Source: Haloarcula ordinaria (GTDB taxonomy: Archaea > Halobacteriota > Halobacteria > Halobacteriales > Haloarculaceae). From it: a stretch of DNA of 64,000 nucleotides. Location: assembly GCF_029338275.1 (NCBI RefSeq), contig NZ_CP119789.1, forward strand, positions 1,860,001-1,924,000. The letters run 5' to 3'. A model generated the notes under the pieces. The model saw only the letters and a list, made by a program, of their open reading frames with translations. It was not told where the DNA came from and ran no database searches. Shown piece after piece: positions 1-9,575 of the stretch. The translations under genes were made by a program, and so were the position numbers. The first letter of the stretch is position 1, and every line of letters begins with the position of its first letter.

Positions 1-1242
1 CTGGGGCTGCTCGGGGCACTGCCACTGTTGGGCCTCGTCACCAGCGAGGTCAGCACGTTCCGCGGACAGAGCCTGGCACTGCTCGTCGGAATCGTGGCCC
101 CGTGGGCGACGAACCTCCTCTTCCTGTTCGGCCTGCTCCCGACGGCAGGTATCGACCCCACGCCGGTCGCCTTCGGCGTCTCCGGCATCGCGTACCTCGG
201 AGCATTGACCCGATTCCAGCTGTTCGGGGCGAACCCGACTGCCATCCGCCACGCGCGGGACGTCGTGTTCAGACGGATGCAACAGGGCGCGCTCGTGCTC
301 GACAGTCACGACCACATCATCGACCTGAACGAGCAGGCCGCAGAGGCGCTGGGTCTCCTACCGCGAGAGGCCCTCGGCCGGCCGGTGGAGTACGCCAGCC
401 CGAAGCTCAAGACGATAGGCTCGTCGACGCGCCTGGGCCACAACGTCTACCACCCGCCGAACTCGAACCGGGCCTACGACGTCTCGGTCAGCACGGTGAC
501 CGATATCCACGACCGGACCATCGGGCGGGTCATCACGCTCCACGACATCAGCGAACACCTCCGCCAGCAGCAACGCCTCGAGGTCCTCAACCGCATCTTC
601 CGGCACAACATCCGCACCAGCACGCAGGTCATCCTGGGGAACGCTGAGTATCTGGCCACGAACAACAGCGAGGAGAAGTCGGCGAAACTCCAGCAGCAGG
701 CACTCGAGATAGAGGACATCAGCCAGAAGGCACGCACGATTATCGACGTGTTCGAGCAGGGGCGGAAACAGCGCAAGTCGCTGCGTCTGGACGCGATACT
801 GGGTGAGGCAGTCGCCTCGGCCGAGGACGCGTACCCGAGCGTCGACGTGCACTACGAGTCGGGTTCCGCCGACGTCTACGTCGACAGCCTGTTCGACACC
901 GTCCTGCAGAACGTCGTCGAGAACGCCGCGGCACACAACATTGGCCCAGAGCAACGGGTGTGGATCTCCGTCGAGACGGACGGAGACCACGCCACCGTCA
1001 GCGTCGCCGACGACGGCCCCGGCATCGACGAGAACGAACTCAGGCTCATTGAGGAGGGGTCCGAGACCCCGCTGGGCCACGGGAGCGGGTTCGGCCTCGC
1101 GCTCATCGCCTGGGGGACCGACATCGCCGGTGGCTCTGTCGCGTTCGACGACAACGACCCGACCGGCTCGGTCGTGACCGTCGAGGCTCCGATTCTGACG
1201 GGGCCGGAGACAGACTCGGCCGACACGCCCGACGACGGCTGA
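1..1242 (+). CDS. Sensor histidine kinase, 5' end outside the window
   Basis: The reading frame is open from base 1, so the true start lies upstream. The visible part begins with hydrophobic segments, consistent with the end of the multi-helix N-terminal sensor found in many haloarchaeal kinases. A PAS-like domain follows (from about codon 90). The dimerisation box contains RIFRHNIRT with the likely phospho-acceptor His at visible codon 202. A HATPase domain follows with an N box (NVVENAAAHN), G1 (DDGPGI) and G2 (GHGSGFGLAL). It should autophosphorylate in response to a membrane or cytosolic signal and pass phosphate to an unidentified response regulator. No regulator gene is adjacent. The gene converges on the MutS-like gene with a 6-base gap. 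Confidence 0.9.
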   Translation: MGLLGALPLLGLVTSEVSTFRGQSLALLVGIVAPWATNLLFLFGLLPTAGIDPTPVAFGVSGIAYLGALTRFQLFGANPTAIRHARDVVFRRMQQGALVLDSHDHIIDLNEQAAEALGLLPREALGRPVEYASPKLKTIGSSTRLGHNVYHPPNSNRAYDVSVSTVTDIHDRTIGRVITLHDISEHLRQQQRLEVLNRIFRHNIRTSTQVILGNAEYLATNNSEEKSAKLQQQALEIEDISQKARTIIDVFEQGRKQRKSLRLDAILGEAVASAEDAYPSVDVHYESGSADVYVDSLFDTVLQNVVENAAAHNIGPEQRVWISVETDGDHATVSVADDGPGIDENELRLIEEGSETPLGHGSGFGLALIAWGTDIAGGSVAFDDNDPTGSVVTVEAPILTGPETDSADTPDDG

Positions 1243-1248
1243 CCGGCC

Positions 1249-3006
1249 TCACTCCTCCGTCCAGCGAGCGTCGGACAGCGTCCGCTGGACGGCTTCCTCG
1301 CCGACGGCGTAGGCCAGCGTCTCGAAGCCCGACCGCTCGACTGGGTCCCTGGCGTTGGCGACGAGTCGAGAGACGATGAACTCCGGCGTGGACTTCCCCA
1401 CGGTTCCGAAGCGGGGTTGATAGTCGACCTGGAGTTCGAGGTCGGTGTTCAGTCCCTCGGCGAAGATACCGTCGACGCGAGCGACCTCGGGGAGCGGTTC
1501 GAGGTCGTCGGCCAGATGGGTGACGAAGACGCCCAGCGCGTCGCGGTCGACGGTCAGCGTCACCAGGCCGTGGAGCAGGTTCGCCGCCGAACCCGGTTCG
1601 GTGATAGCCTCGAACTCGTCGACGAGCATCAGCGTCCGGTCGCTGTCGGTCAGCGGCGGGACGACCGAGCGCAGCGTCGACTCCAGGACCCCGGCGTTGA
1701 ACGAGGCGTGCCGACGGTGGAAGACGACTGTGTCGACGAGACTCACTTCGGCGGCCTCGGCCGGGACTGGCAGCCCCATCTGGGCCAGCAGCTGCACCTG
1801 ACAGAGTGTCTCCAGCAGCGTCGTCTTCCCACCCGAGTTCGCGCCCGTCAACACCGCGACCCGGTCGCCGGTCGGCGGGGCGTTTGCGCTCGGAACCTCC
1901 AGGTCGTGGTCACCGACCGCGTAGGTCACCGGTTGGACGTCGTCGACGTCCGCGAGCGCGAGGTTGCGGGCGTTGCGCACCGCGATGGTCGAGCGACCGT
2001 CGACGAACGTCGGTCGCACGAGGTCGAACGCCAGCGCGAATCGCGCGAGCGAGACGGACAGGGCGATGTCGCCCACCGCTGCGACCGCGGCGTCCACGTC
2101 CTCGCGAGCAGCCGCCAGGTCCGATTCGAGCCGGTCGGAGACGGCCGCTTCGCGCGCTTCGACGTCGCTGCGGAGGGTACTCCGCAGGTCCCGCAGTGCC
2201 GTCTCGACGAAGTCCCGGGCGTCCGTCGCATCGCTCGGCATGGCTTCGCGGACCCGCGCACCGCCCAGCCCGGTCTCGTCGGTGACGTGCCGGACCAGGG
2301 CGTCCTGGAACTCGGCCGGTCGTCTCGCGCCCTCCTGGACGGCCTCGACGACGCTCGCAGACCCCGCTGCCAGGTCCTCGACCTGGCCCAGCTGCTCGCG
2401 CAGGCGGTCTAGTTCGTCGTCGGCCCCGTCGCCGACGCGGTCACCGGACCCGGCGAGGCCGGCGAGTGCGGCCCTGGCGCCAGCGAGCGCATCGCCGTCC
2501 AGCGCTGCGAGTGGTTCGAACACGCCGTCCTCGACGCCGGTGTCTCGAAGCGCGAGTGCCGTCTCGACGGCGGCGCGGTCCCCGCCGCCGGCGTCGTACC
2601 CGTCGAACGCCGCGACGACGGCTCGCCGGTCGCTGTCCGAGAGCGCTGCCCAGGTGTCACGCGCTTCGAGCACGTCGTCGAGTCGCGCCTCCATCTGCTC
2701 GCGAGAGGGCAGCGGCGTGAGCACGCGAATCCGGTCGGCCGCGTCCTCAGTGACGGCGTACTCCTCGGCGAGGTCGAGCAGTTCCTTGTAGACGTTGCGG
2801 GTGTCCCGAGTGGCGAGCAGGTCCATCGACTCGGCGCCGGTCGCTCGCCGGAGGATGCGCGTCGCACGGCCACGCGAGAGCCCCGCCGACGCCAGCGTGC
2901 GCGTGTCTGCCGACTCGATGGCCTCGATGGCCCGCTCGACGCCCAGTTCCCCGCTCAGCAGTTCGGACGTCTTCGGGCCGATTCCCCAGTACTCCTCCAG
3001 TCGCAT
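1249..3006 (-). CDS. MutS-family ATPase with helix-hairpin-helix N-terminus
   Basis: About 585 residues. The first ~60 residues look like helix-hairpin-helix DNA-binding repeats (YWGIGPKTSELL, then LSRGRATRIL). A long helical middle part follows. The C-terminal half is a MutS-type ABC ATPase with Walker A TGANSGGKTT near residue 390 and Walker B LMLVDEFEA. The N-terminal mismatch-recognition domain of canonical MutS is absent, so this is a MutS-like protein probably acting on DNA structures rather than in classical mismatch repair; that role is inferred. I chose the ATG at 3006; a GTG two codons upstream (3012) is possible. It stands alone between converging and unrelated genes. Confidence 0.85.
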   Translation of the reverse strand: MRLEEYWGIGPKTSELLSGELGVERAIEAIESADTRTLASAGLSRGRATRILRRATGAESMDLLATRDTRNVYKELLDLAEEYAVTEDAADRIRVLTPLPSREQMEARLDDVLEARDTWAALSDSDRRAVVAAFDGYDAGGGDRAAVETALALRDTGVEDGVFEPLAALDGDALAGARAALAGLAGSGDRVGDGADDELDRLREQLGQVEDLAAGSASVVEAVQEGARRPAEFQDALVRHVTDETGLGGARVREAMPSDATDARDFVETALRDLRSTLRSDVEAREAAVSDRLESDLAAAREDVDAAVAAVGDIALSVSLARFALAFDLVRPTFVDGRSTIAVRNARNLALADVDDVQPVTYAVGDHDLEVPSANAPPTGDRVAVLTGANSGGKTTLLETLCQVQLLAQMGLPVPAEAAEVSLVDTVVFHRRHASFNAGVLESTLRSVVPPLTDSDRTLMLVDEFEAITEPGSAANLLHGLVTLTVDRDALGVFVTHLADDLEPLPEVARVDGIFAEGLNTDLELQVDYQPRFGTVGKSTPEFIVSRLVANARDPVERSGFETLAYAVGEEAVQRTLSDARWTEE

Positions 3007-3058
3007 GGGCACAGCGATGGGCGGGCCGCGTTTAGTCGTTTATGAACGACGTGTCGGC

Positions 3059-3883
3059 CTACCCGCCGTCGCCCTGGTTCGCGTCCAGGTCCTGCCAGGC
3101 GACGGTCCCCTGTTCGACGATGGCCGCCGGTTCCAGCGCCGGGTCGGTCAGCGTCACCCGTGCCAGCCCCACCGGCCCCGCACGCGGCGGCACCAGGTTG
3201 TCGGGGTCCGACGTCTCGAAGGGCGCCTCCGAGACGTCCCCGACGACGACGCGCAAGTTCATGCCGAACGTCTCGTGTGGTGAACACAGCATGTCGTAGA
3301 CGCCCTCCCGCTCGAAGGCGTGGAGCCACGTGCTCGGCTGTGGTACGCTCTCATCGTCGTCGTCTCCGTTCTCGTCTTCGCTCTCACCGTCGTCGTCTCC
3401 GTTCTCGCTGCCGTCGCTCTCGCCGCCCTCGCCCGGCTCCGCTGGCGGTTCGATCTGATCGTCGGCGATGGAGTCGTCTCGCCAGCCCATCAGCGGGGAC
3501 GAGAAGGAGTCTACGCCGACCGGGACGCGCCGTCGCATCCCGAACGCAGGGTGGTACGACACCACGTTGTGGTCCGACGTCACGAAGACGAACTTCACGA
3601 CGTCGCCAGGCTGAACGTGGAGCCCGGTGGGCTGGAAAAAGAAGTCCGCCGGTCGCTCCGGGTTCGTCGCCGGCCCCTCGATGAGCGTCCGGACCGTGTG
3701 CACTGTCCCCGTGTCCTCGTCCATCTCGCCGTCGTCTCCTCCGTTCCCGCCGTCTTCTCCGTTCTCGTCGTCTCCCCCGTCTTCTTGGGCCATGGCCGAA
3801 CCCCCGACTACCGACAGCGCGGCGCCCGTGCCGATGGTCTTCATCACGTCTCGCCGATACGGACCGCGTGTGTCTCTCGACAT
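3059..3883 (-). CDS. Halocyanin-like cupredoxin, secreted by Tat
   Basis: About 274 residues from the ATG at 3883. The N-terminus has a twin-arginine signal (YRRDVMK followed by a small-residue hydrophobic stretch ending AMAQE). No lipobox cysteine is visible, so it is probably released or held by other means. The mature start is a very acidic Asp/Glu/Gly stretch. The cupredoxin fold carries the expected type-1 copper ligands: His in SDHNVVSYH, then Cys, His and Met in MLCSPHETFGM. A second long acidic Ser/Asp/Glu insert splits the domain. It should be an extracytoplasmic blue copper electron carrier; its partner is unknown. The start further upstream (3943) would add residues before the Tat signal and is less likely. 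Confidence 0.85.
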   Translation of the reverse strand: MSRDTRGPYRRDVMKTIGTGAALSVVGGSAMAQEDGGDDENGEDGGNGGDDGEMDEDTGTVHTVRTLIEGPATNPERPADFFFQPTGLHVQPGDVVKFVFVTSDHNVVSYHPAFGMRRRVPVGVDSFSSPLMGWRDDSIADDQIEPPAEPGEGGESDGSENGDDDGESEDENGDDDDESVPQPSTWLHAFEREGVYDMLCSPHETFGMNLRVVVGDVSEAPFETSDPDNLVPPRAGPVGLARVTLTDPALEPAAIVEQGTVAWQDLDANQGDGG

Positions 3884-4146
3884 GGCGGGTCGAGCATCGG
3901 ACCGGGGCGATATTGTTATTAGGTTGACATTTTTGGGAGCCACTGATGAAGCCCGAATTACTCTCGTGGGGCGACGACTTACCGCTCGGACAACACGCTC
4001 TTACTCTCCCGCCGAGTTCGGTACGTTCAGGTTCCGGTCCATCTCGCTTCGGCTGGTTCGACCTCCGCCGGGTGCGAGAAAGGGAGCCTTGCCGTCCACG
4101 GCGCCCTGGGCGCATCACTCAAGCCCCCGGGCGGACAACCGACGGT

Positions 4147-4764
4147 ATGGCGCTCCCGGATGCGGACGGGCAGACCTGCCCGAACTGCGGCGAGCCTGCA
4201 GATTCGAACGCGGTGCGCTGTCCGGCCTGCGAGACGCCGCTTCTCGGCGGGTTCGATACCGACGCCGTCGCCGCACAGCTGGACGCGATCGACGGCGAAG
4301 CGACCCGAGCACCGCGCTGGGCGGTTGCGCTGACGGGACTGGCGCTCGGTATCGCCATCTCGCCGCTCGTGGTGTTCACCGTCGTCCTGGCCGGCGTCGA
4401 GCTCTCGCTCGCTGCGTTCGCCGGGCTCGGCCTCGCCGGCTGGTTGCTGCCCGCCGCGTACCTCTCGCGGTTCCCCAACCCGAGTGCCGCGCTGGCCCGG
4501 GGACTCTATCTCGTCGTCGCCGGCGTCGGCGCGGTGCTCGTGACGCTGGCGCTCGATTCGACGACCGCGGAGGCGACGGTCGGTAGCACCGAACTCCTCC
4601 TCGTGGTCGGCGGCCTCGCCATCCCCGCAATCGTGGCCGTCTTGCTGGCACGTCGGGTCGCCGGTCGCGCGGCGAGACAGGCGCGTGGTGACCCCGGACG
4701 ACTCCACGAACTCGCTGGACTCGGGGACCAGGGTGACGAACAGCGCGACGAGACCGACGGCTGA
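4147..4764 (+). CDS. Zinc-ribbon membrane protein
   Basis: 205 residues from the ATG at 4147. The N-terminus has a zinc ribbon of two CxxC knuckles (CPNCGEPADSNAVRCPAC). About four to six hydrophobic segments follow between residues ~60 and 180, and the tail is charged and acidic. Function is not known. The architecture, a cytosolic zinc ribbon on a small membrane protein, is common in haloarchaea. It converges on the Lhr-type helicase with a 13-base gap. The upstream 263 bases to the divergent cupredoxin gene hold the promoters of both; a T/A-rich stretch near 3910-3935 is the likely cupredoxin promoter. Confidence 0.75.
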   Translation: MALPDADGQTCPNCGEPADSNAVRCPACETPLLGGFDTDAVAAQLDAIDGEATRAPRWAVALTGLALGIAISPLVVFTVVLAGVELSLAAFAGLGLAGWLLPAAYLSRFPNPSAALARGLYLVVAGVGAVLVTLALDSTTAEATVGSTELLLVVGGLAIPAIVAVLLARRVAGRAARQARGDPGRLHELAGLGDQGDEQRDETDG

Positions 4765-4777
4765 CGGCCCCGACTTG

Positions 4778-7612
4778 TCAGCCCCAGAACGACTGGGTCC
4801 GGGCGTACTCCCGTTCCTGACGGAGGATGTCGCGGTAGAACTCGTCTTCGTCCTCCCGGAGGCGGTTGATGATTCGTGCGGCGTTGTGCGGCCCGACGCC
4901 CCGGGCCGCCAGCGCCACGACGGCCTGCTTGCCGTGGGTCTGGACGAGCGACCCGGAGCGGTAGGCCCGCTCGGTCATCTTCTCCTGCTCGTCGTCTTTC
5001 TCCGCGGCCCGGACCGCCGAGACGACCTCGTCGGCCCACGGGTTCAGTGCCGCGACCCTGGTCGACCCGCATTTCGGACACTCCGGTTGGTCCCTGACGC
5101 GCTTGACCTGCTGTTTCCGGTCCCACTCCTTGCAGTGGAGACAGCACAGCAGCACGCGGTCGCGCTGGATGCGCTCGCGGACGGTCTGGATGACGCTCGC
5201 GTCGGCGTTCTCCGGTGAGAGCAGCTCGCGGCCCGACGAACGTCCGCCCAACCCCACCGGCGTCCGCTCGGCGACCGTCTCGAGGGCGAGGTCGCCCGAC
5301 TGCAGCGCCGCGAGGACGTCGGCCGTCTCGTCGATGGCGAGGTCCTCGTGTTTGACCTCCCGGACCGCCTCGTCGTACATCGGCGTGTCCTGGAGGGCCG
5401 CGAGCAGGCGATCCCGGCCGAAGTCGGTCGAGCCGCGACCCCGCCAGCGCTTCAGCGACCCGAACTTCGTGGCGACCTGCGCGAGCTTGAACTTCAGCGC
5501 GTCGGCGTTCTTCAGGCTCAGTTCGATGAGCGCCGGCACGTGGTCGGGGTCGGTCTCCTCGATGACCTCGATGACGTCGCCGGCGGTGATGCGACGCGGC
5601 ACCTCCAGTTCGATGCGGTACGGGTCGACCTCCATCGCGACGGAGGACCCGGCTCGCTGTCCCAGCAGTGCCGAGAGCACACGACCCAGCGTCTCGTTTA
5701 CCTTGTGACCGAAGCAAGCGTTGAGCACGACGTCGCGGCCATGGAACTCCACGAGGACGGTCCGTTCGTCCGGGAGGGGACCCTCGTGTCGCGCGAGGTC
5801 CTCGAGGCCCGTCTCGATCGTCTCCGGACTGGCGTCGTAGCGCGTCGCGAGGTGCGCGGCGACCGACCCCGCCTCTGCCCCGTCCTGCAACTGTCGGCCG
5901 GCGACGCGGCGAATCTCTCCGACCTCCGACGCGACGGCCCGCGGGACCGGAATCTCCGAGCCGACCCAGGATGGCACTTCGCCGGCGGGGTCCTCGATGG
6001 GCGAGACGGTGACCGTCTCCTCCTCCTCGTCGATAGTCGTGATGCGCCACATCTCGCCGCGCTGGACGAACACCTCGCCAGGCGTGGCGAAGTTGACGAC
6101 GAATCGCTCGTCGAGCGTCCCGACCTGCTTGCCGGAGGCGACGTCCTCGACGTCGTAGGTCGCCTCGTCGGGAATCATCGAGAGGTTCTGGTAGAAGTAC
6201 TGCCAGGTGCCACGGCGCTTCTCCAAGGTATCGCGCTCCTCGTCCAGCCAGACGACGTTGTTCGCGGCGAGCTCGCGGACGACGGCCTTGAACGATTCTT
6301 CGCGCAGGTCCCTGAACGGGTACGCCCGGGTCAGTATCTCGTAGGCCTCCATCGCCCGAATCTCCCCGCTGTCCATGACGAGGCCGGCGATCTGGTTGGC
6401 GACGGTGTCGAGGCTGCCGTCGTGTATCTCGGCCGGCTCGACGTCGCCCTCGCGGGCCTGCCGGGCGATGGCCAGCGCCTCCAGCGTGTCGTCGACGTGG
6501 GTCGTCACGACGGTTCCCGAGGAGACCTGGCCGCTCCGGTGGCCTGCGCGACCCACGCGCTGGACGAGGCGGGAGACTTGCCGGGGACTCCCGTACTGGA
6601 CGACGTGGTCGACGTGGCCCACGTCGATGCCCAGCTCCATCGAGGAGGTACACAGCAGGGCGTCCAACTCGCCGGCCTTGAACCGGTCTTCGACCTCGAT
6701 TCGAGCTTCCTTCGAGAGCGACCCGTGGTGGACGCCAAGGTCCGTCCCCAGCTCCTTGAACCGGGACCCCAGCGCCTCGGCGGTCTGGCGAGTGTTCACG
6801 AACAGCAGGACCGAGTCGTGGGCCGATATCAGCTCGTCGACGTAGCGGACGTGACTCGCCGTCTCCGCGTCGGTGACCAGCGTGCTCGAAAGTCGCTCGT
6901 CGCGCTCCGTCACCTCCGGCCGCACCACGTCGATGTCGAGGCGGCTCCCGATGTCTATCTCGACGACGCTACATGGGGACCCACCAGTGAGGAACCGGCC
7001 GACCTCCTCGGGGTCGCCGACCGTCGCCGAGAGGCCGATACGCTGGAACGACCCGGCGAGTTCCGCCAGCCGCTCCAGGCCGACCGTCATCTGTGCGCCA
7101 CGCTTCGACGCGGCGAGCTCGTGCACCTCGTCGACGACGACGTGCGAGACGTCCGAGAGCGCCGTCCGAAGTTTCGACCCCGTGAGCATCGCCTGCAACG
7201 TCTCCGGCGTCGTGACCAGCACGTCGGGGGGGTCGTTTGCCTGCTTCTGTCGCTGGTAATCCGTCGTGTCGCCGTGTCGAACGTCCACGTCGAGCCCCAG
7301 CGTCTCGCCCCACCAGTCTAGCCGCTGGCGCATGTCCCGGTTGAGCGCGCGGAGGGGCGTGATGTACAACGCGCCGATGCCGAAGCGTTCCTCGTCCTGG
7401 GCGAGCGCGTCGAGTACCGGCAACATCGCCGTCTCGGTCTTCCCGGTCCCGGTCGGAGCGACGACGAGTGCGTCGCGACCGCTCACGAGCGTCGGAATCG
7501 CTGCCCGCTGTGGTTCGGTCGGCGTCGAGAACCCCCGCTCGGAGAGGGCGGCCCGGACCGACTCGCCCAGCGTCGTGAACGCCGCCTCGCCCCGCACGGA
7601 CCCGTCAGTCAT
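4778..7612 (-). CDS. Lhr-type DEAD/DEAH superfamily 2 helicase
   Basis: 944 residues, close to the usual length of archaeal Lhr-type helicases. Motif I is APTGTGKTE, motif II is DEVH (VVVDEVHELA), motif III SAT (LSATVGDP), and motif VI is QRVGRAGHRSGQ. A winged-helix and Lhr-core region follows, and a C-terminal zinc-binding stretch has CCLHC and CPKCG. The family unwinds branched and RNA-DNA substrates and is linked to replication-coupled repair. The ATG at 7612 gives an N-terminus just before the Q motif (STPTEPQ). The gene is followed at a 13-base gap by the convergent zinc-ribbon gene. A long open frame on the opposite strand is a GC-rich shadow. Confidence 0.92.
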   Translation of the reverse strand: MTDGSVRGEAAFTTLGESVRAALSERGFSTPTEPQRAAIPTLVSGRDALVVAPTGTGKTETAMLPVLDALAQDEERFGIGALYITPLRALNRDMRQRLDWWGETLGLDVDVRHGDTTDYQRQKQANDPPDVLVTTPETLQAMLTGSKLRTALSDVSHVVVDEVHELAASKRGAQMTVGLERLAELAGSFQRIGLSATVGDPEEVGRFLTGGSPCSVVEIDIGSRLDIDVVRPEVTERDERLSSTLVTDAETASHVRYVDELISAHDSVLLFVNTRQTAEALGSRFKELGTDLGVHHGSLSKEARIEVEDRFKAGELDALLCTSSMELGIDVGHVDHVVQYGSPRQVSRLVQRVGRAGHRSGQVSSGTVVTTHVDDTLEALAIARQAREGDVEPAEIHDGSLDTVANQIAGLVMDSGEIRAMEAYEILTRAYPFRDLREESFKAVVRELAANNVVWLDEERDTLEKRRGTWQYFYQNLSMIPDEATYDVEDVASGKQVGTLDERFVVNFATPGEVFVQRGEMWRITTIDEEEETVTVSPIEDPAGEVPSWVGSEIPVPRAVASEVGEIRRVAGRQLQDGAEAGSVAAHLATRYDASPETIETGLEDLARHEGPLPDERTVLVEFHGRDVVLNACFGHKVNETLGRVLSALLGQRAGSSVAMEVDPYRIELEVPRRITAGDVIEVIEETDPDHVPALIELSLKNADALKFKLAQVATKFGSLKRWRGRGSTDFGRDRLLAALQDTPMYDEAVREVKHEDLAIDETADVLAALQSGDLALETVAERTPVGLGGRSSGRELLSPENADASVIQTVRERIQRDRVLLCCLHCKEWDRKQQVKRVRDQPECPKCGSTRVAALNPWADEVVSAVRAAEKDDEQEKMTERAYRSGSLVQTHGKQAVVALAARGVGPHNAARIINRLREDEDEFYRDILRQEREYARTQSFWG

Positions 7613-7713
7613 CGACGCGGTCTAGCCACTGCAACTGGTTAAACACGTTGTGTCCGTACGGCCTGTCCAAAACGTGACTCGCTGGGCGCCTGTCGCTGGC
7701 GCGCCGACGGGTC

Positions 7714-8331
7714 TCACTCCGTTTCGTCCGCTTCGTCTTCCTCGCCCGTCTCCGGGTCGGCCGGGAGCCGTTCCCGGCGCTCTTCCGCGGTCACCTCGAC
7801 GGCCGTCGCGGTCCGCTTGGCCTCCGCGGCCTCTTCGAGAGCTGCGTCCGCAGTCGCCTTCGCGTCGGTGGTCTTGTCACGAACGTCGGCGGCCCCGTCA
7901 GGGTGTTCGCCGGTCTCCTCGATGTCGGCTGCAGCCTCGTCGACCGTCTCGGCGGCCCCCTCGACCTCCTCCGCGGTCGCCTCGAGGTCGGTCGCGGTCT
8001 CCTCTAACTGCTCTGCGGCCTGTTCGAGGTCGGCCGCGGCCCGCGCGACCTCGGTCGTGCCGCGCTGGTACACCCGTCCGAGCACGACGAACTCCACGAT
8101 GCCCGAGAGCACGAGGACGGCGACGGCGACTGCCGTCGCGACGCCCAGAACGTTCGCGACGTCGCTCCCGAGGTCGACGAGACCGCTCTCGACGACCACG
8201 TACGCCGCTGCCAGGCCGGCCGCGACGACGAACGTCGCACGAACGAACCGCCGGTAGGTGGGTGCCCGTTCACCGAACAACAGCGCCTCGAACCGGCTCC
8301 CGAGCCGACCGAACAGCGAGTCGTCAGGCAT
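7714..8331 (-). CDS. Membrane protein with long acidic coiled coil
   Basis: 205 residues from the ATG at 8331. Two hydrophobic segments lie near residues 28-50 and 60-85. After them comes a long Ala/Glu/Thr-rich heptad-like region (residues ~95-180) that should form a coiled coil, then an acidic tail. The function is unknown; the layout resembles haloarchaeal membrane-anchored coiled-coil proteins. The gene is divergent from the broken creatininase gene, with about 135 bases between the two starts. I rejected a longer frame running upstream to 8814 because it would overlap that gene antisense. Confidence 0.7.
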   Translation of the reverse strand: MPDDSLFGRLGSRFEALLFGERAPTYRRFVRATFVVAAGLAAAYVVVESGLVDLGSDVANVLGVATAVAVAVLVLSGIVEFVVLGRVYQRGTTEVARAAADLEQAAEQLEETATDLEATAEEVEGAAETVDEAAADIEETGEHPDGAADVRDKTTDAKATADAALEEAAEAKRTATAVEVTAEERRERLPADPETGEEDEADETE

Positions 8332-8466
8332 AGCTGGACGGGAGGCCAGCGGGATACATAAGCGTTCGTGCATGAGGGCCCCGCTTCCTGCCATCATCGA
8401 AGCCGGCCCGTCCTGTGAAACGGCATCGCCCACATCTTCAAGACGGTCCGGAGTGCACGGGTGGCC

Positions 8467-8877
8467 ATGTACCTCGCAGACGAGGCGTGGCCGGACCTCG
8501 AGTCGTACTTCGACGCCGAGTCGCTCGCGCTCGTCCCCCTCGGGTCGACGGAACAGCACGGCCCGCACCTCCCCGAAGGGACCGACCACATCATCGCCGA
8601 AGCCTTCGCCCGGGCGGCGGCCGAACGGACCGGCTATCTCTGTACGCCGACTGTCAACGTCGGCGTGAGCTCGCACCACCGCCAGTTCCACGGGACGATG
8701 TGGTCCGACCCCGGCCCGTTCAGGGACTACGTCGAGAGCCTCACCCGGAACCTCGCGTACCACGGCATCGACCGCGTCGTCTACGTCAACGCCCACGGGG
8801 GGAACGTCGAGCACCTCCGGGAGGTCGGCCGACGACTCCGCGACGACGGGACGATGTACGCCCTCGAGTGGACGTAA
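8467..8877 (+). pseudogene. Creatininase-family gene, 5' fragment (codons 1-135), split by the element
   Basis: The frame starts at the ATG at 8467 (MYLADEAWPD), matching the start of the element's own homologue; an in-frame GTG at 8461 is less likely. It carries the N-terminal metal-site motif TEQHGPHLPEGTD, HHRQFHG and NAHGGN. After the Trp codon ending at 8871 the frame enters the inserted element and stops almost at once (Thr, stop). The missing 121 codons, including the HGGPKET motif, lie at 46795-47160. Joined at the direct repeat, the two parts give one 256-codon frame. Creatininase-family enzymes are metal-dependent amidohydrolases. This fragment alone should be inactive because part of the active site is lost. 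Confidence 0.95.
8864..8872 (+). repeat. attL core
   Basis: The 9-base sequence TCGAGTGGA occurs here and at 46787-46795, in the same orientation, at the two places where the creatininase frame is interrupted. With one mismatch the match extends to 12 bases (TCGAGTGGAYGT). Left of the core is the GC-rich host gene; right of it the sequence becomes AT-rich at once. This is where the integrase is inferred to have crossed over. Confidence 0.88.
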
Positions 8878-8931
8878 CTCTGTTTTTAGAGAAAATTGTT
8901 AATACGTTTCGTTTTGTGACCTTATACTGCA
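8873..8931 (+). promoter_or_regulatory. AT-rich left end: promoter of the integrase operon and attP arm
   Basis: These 59 bases between attL and the first element gene are strongly AT-rich, with TTAATA near 8896 and TTATAC close to the start codon. They probably serve both as the promoter of the 8932-11071 operon and as one arm of the attachment site. The exact TATA box is not certain. Confidence 0.4.
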
Positions 8932-9570
8932 ATGTCGGACGAATATAAGACAGTAGCAGTAAGATTGTCCAGAAATAAGAAGGAAAGGTGGGAAGACTAT
9001 GTTGAAGAAAGTCCCATGACAACGCTATCGGAGGTGCTCCGTCTTGCCATGGAAAAAGAGATTTCCAGGGATGACCCAATCACCGCTCCGGACACAAGCG
9101 GGGCAGATTCGCAGGAGCCGTCACCGGAGGTAATACACAAACTGGACCAAATCTCGAACAAGCTCCAGTCGATGGACCGTAGACTGTCCGCTATCGAATC
9201 TGACCGCTACGGAGACGAGGACCTCACTGAGCTAGCGACAGAGGTCTACAGAATCCTGCCGAGTTCCGTTTCGGAGATTCAGCAGGCAGTTGCACTGAAA
9301 GAGAATGCCATCCCTGGGGATGAGAGCAGTGTAGACATTGAGTTCATGGGGGAAGCAATGGACGAAGACGGCGAGTTTACACTCCCCTCAGAAGATGCCA
9401 CTCAGACCGATAGACGACCATGTACTGGCTCGATAAACGATATCGCCACTATCCTCGATGCAGACAAGGAAGCCGTCCAGTTAGCTATCAACCGACTCCA
9501 GAGTACGACTCATTCTGTGTACTCGGTTGAGTCGGCAGCAGGCACGGTCCACTACTACAAAGAGGACTGA
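8932..9570 (+). CDS. Ribbon-helix-helix/HTH protein upstream of the integrase
   Basis: 212 residues. Residues 1-45 look like a ribbon-helix-helix DNA-binding unit (TVAVRLSRNKKERWEDYV, then LSEVLRLAMEKEI). Residues ~65-90 are a short coiled coil (HKLDQISNKLQSMDRRLSAI). Residues ~160-212 look like a winged-helix domain (INDIATILDADKEAVQLAINRL). The stop is 5 bases before the integrase start, so the two are probably co-transcribed. By position it may regulate integration or act as a recombination directionality factor; this is inference. I do not recognise a named family. Confidence 0.8.
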   Translation: MSDEYKTVAVRLSRNKKERWEDYVEESPMTTLSEVLRLAMEKEISRDDPITAPDTSGADSQEPSPEVIHKLDQISNKLQSMDRRLSAIESDRYGDEDLTELATEVYRILPSSVSEIQQAVALKENAIPGDESSVDIEFMGEAMDEDGEFTLPSEDATQTDRRPCTGSINDIATILDADKEAVQLAINRLQSTTHSVYSVESAAGTVHYYKED

Positions 9571-9575
9571 TTGCT

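Noticed and set aside
5348..7321. Long plus-strand open frame opposite the Lhr-type helicase
   Set aside because: Shadow of a GC-rich gene; no recognisable motif and no promoter or ribosome site.
8864..8872. Insertion in a tRNA gene, the usual target
   Set aside because: Neither junction shows any tRNA sequence; both sides are clearly the creatininase coding frame.
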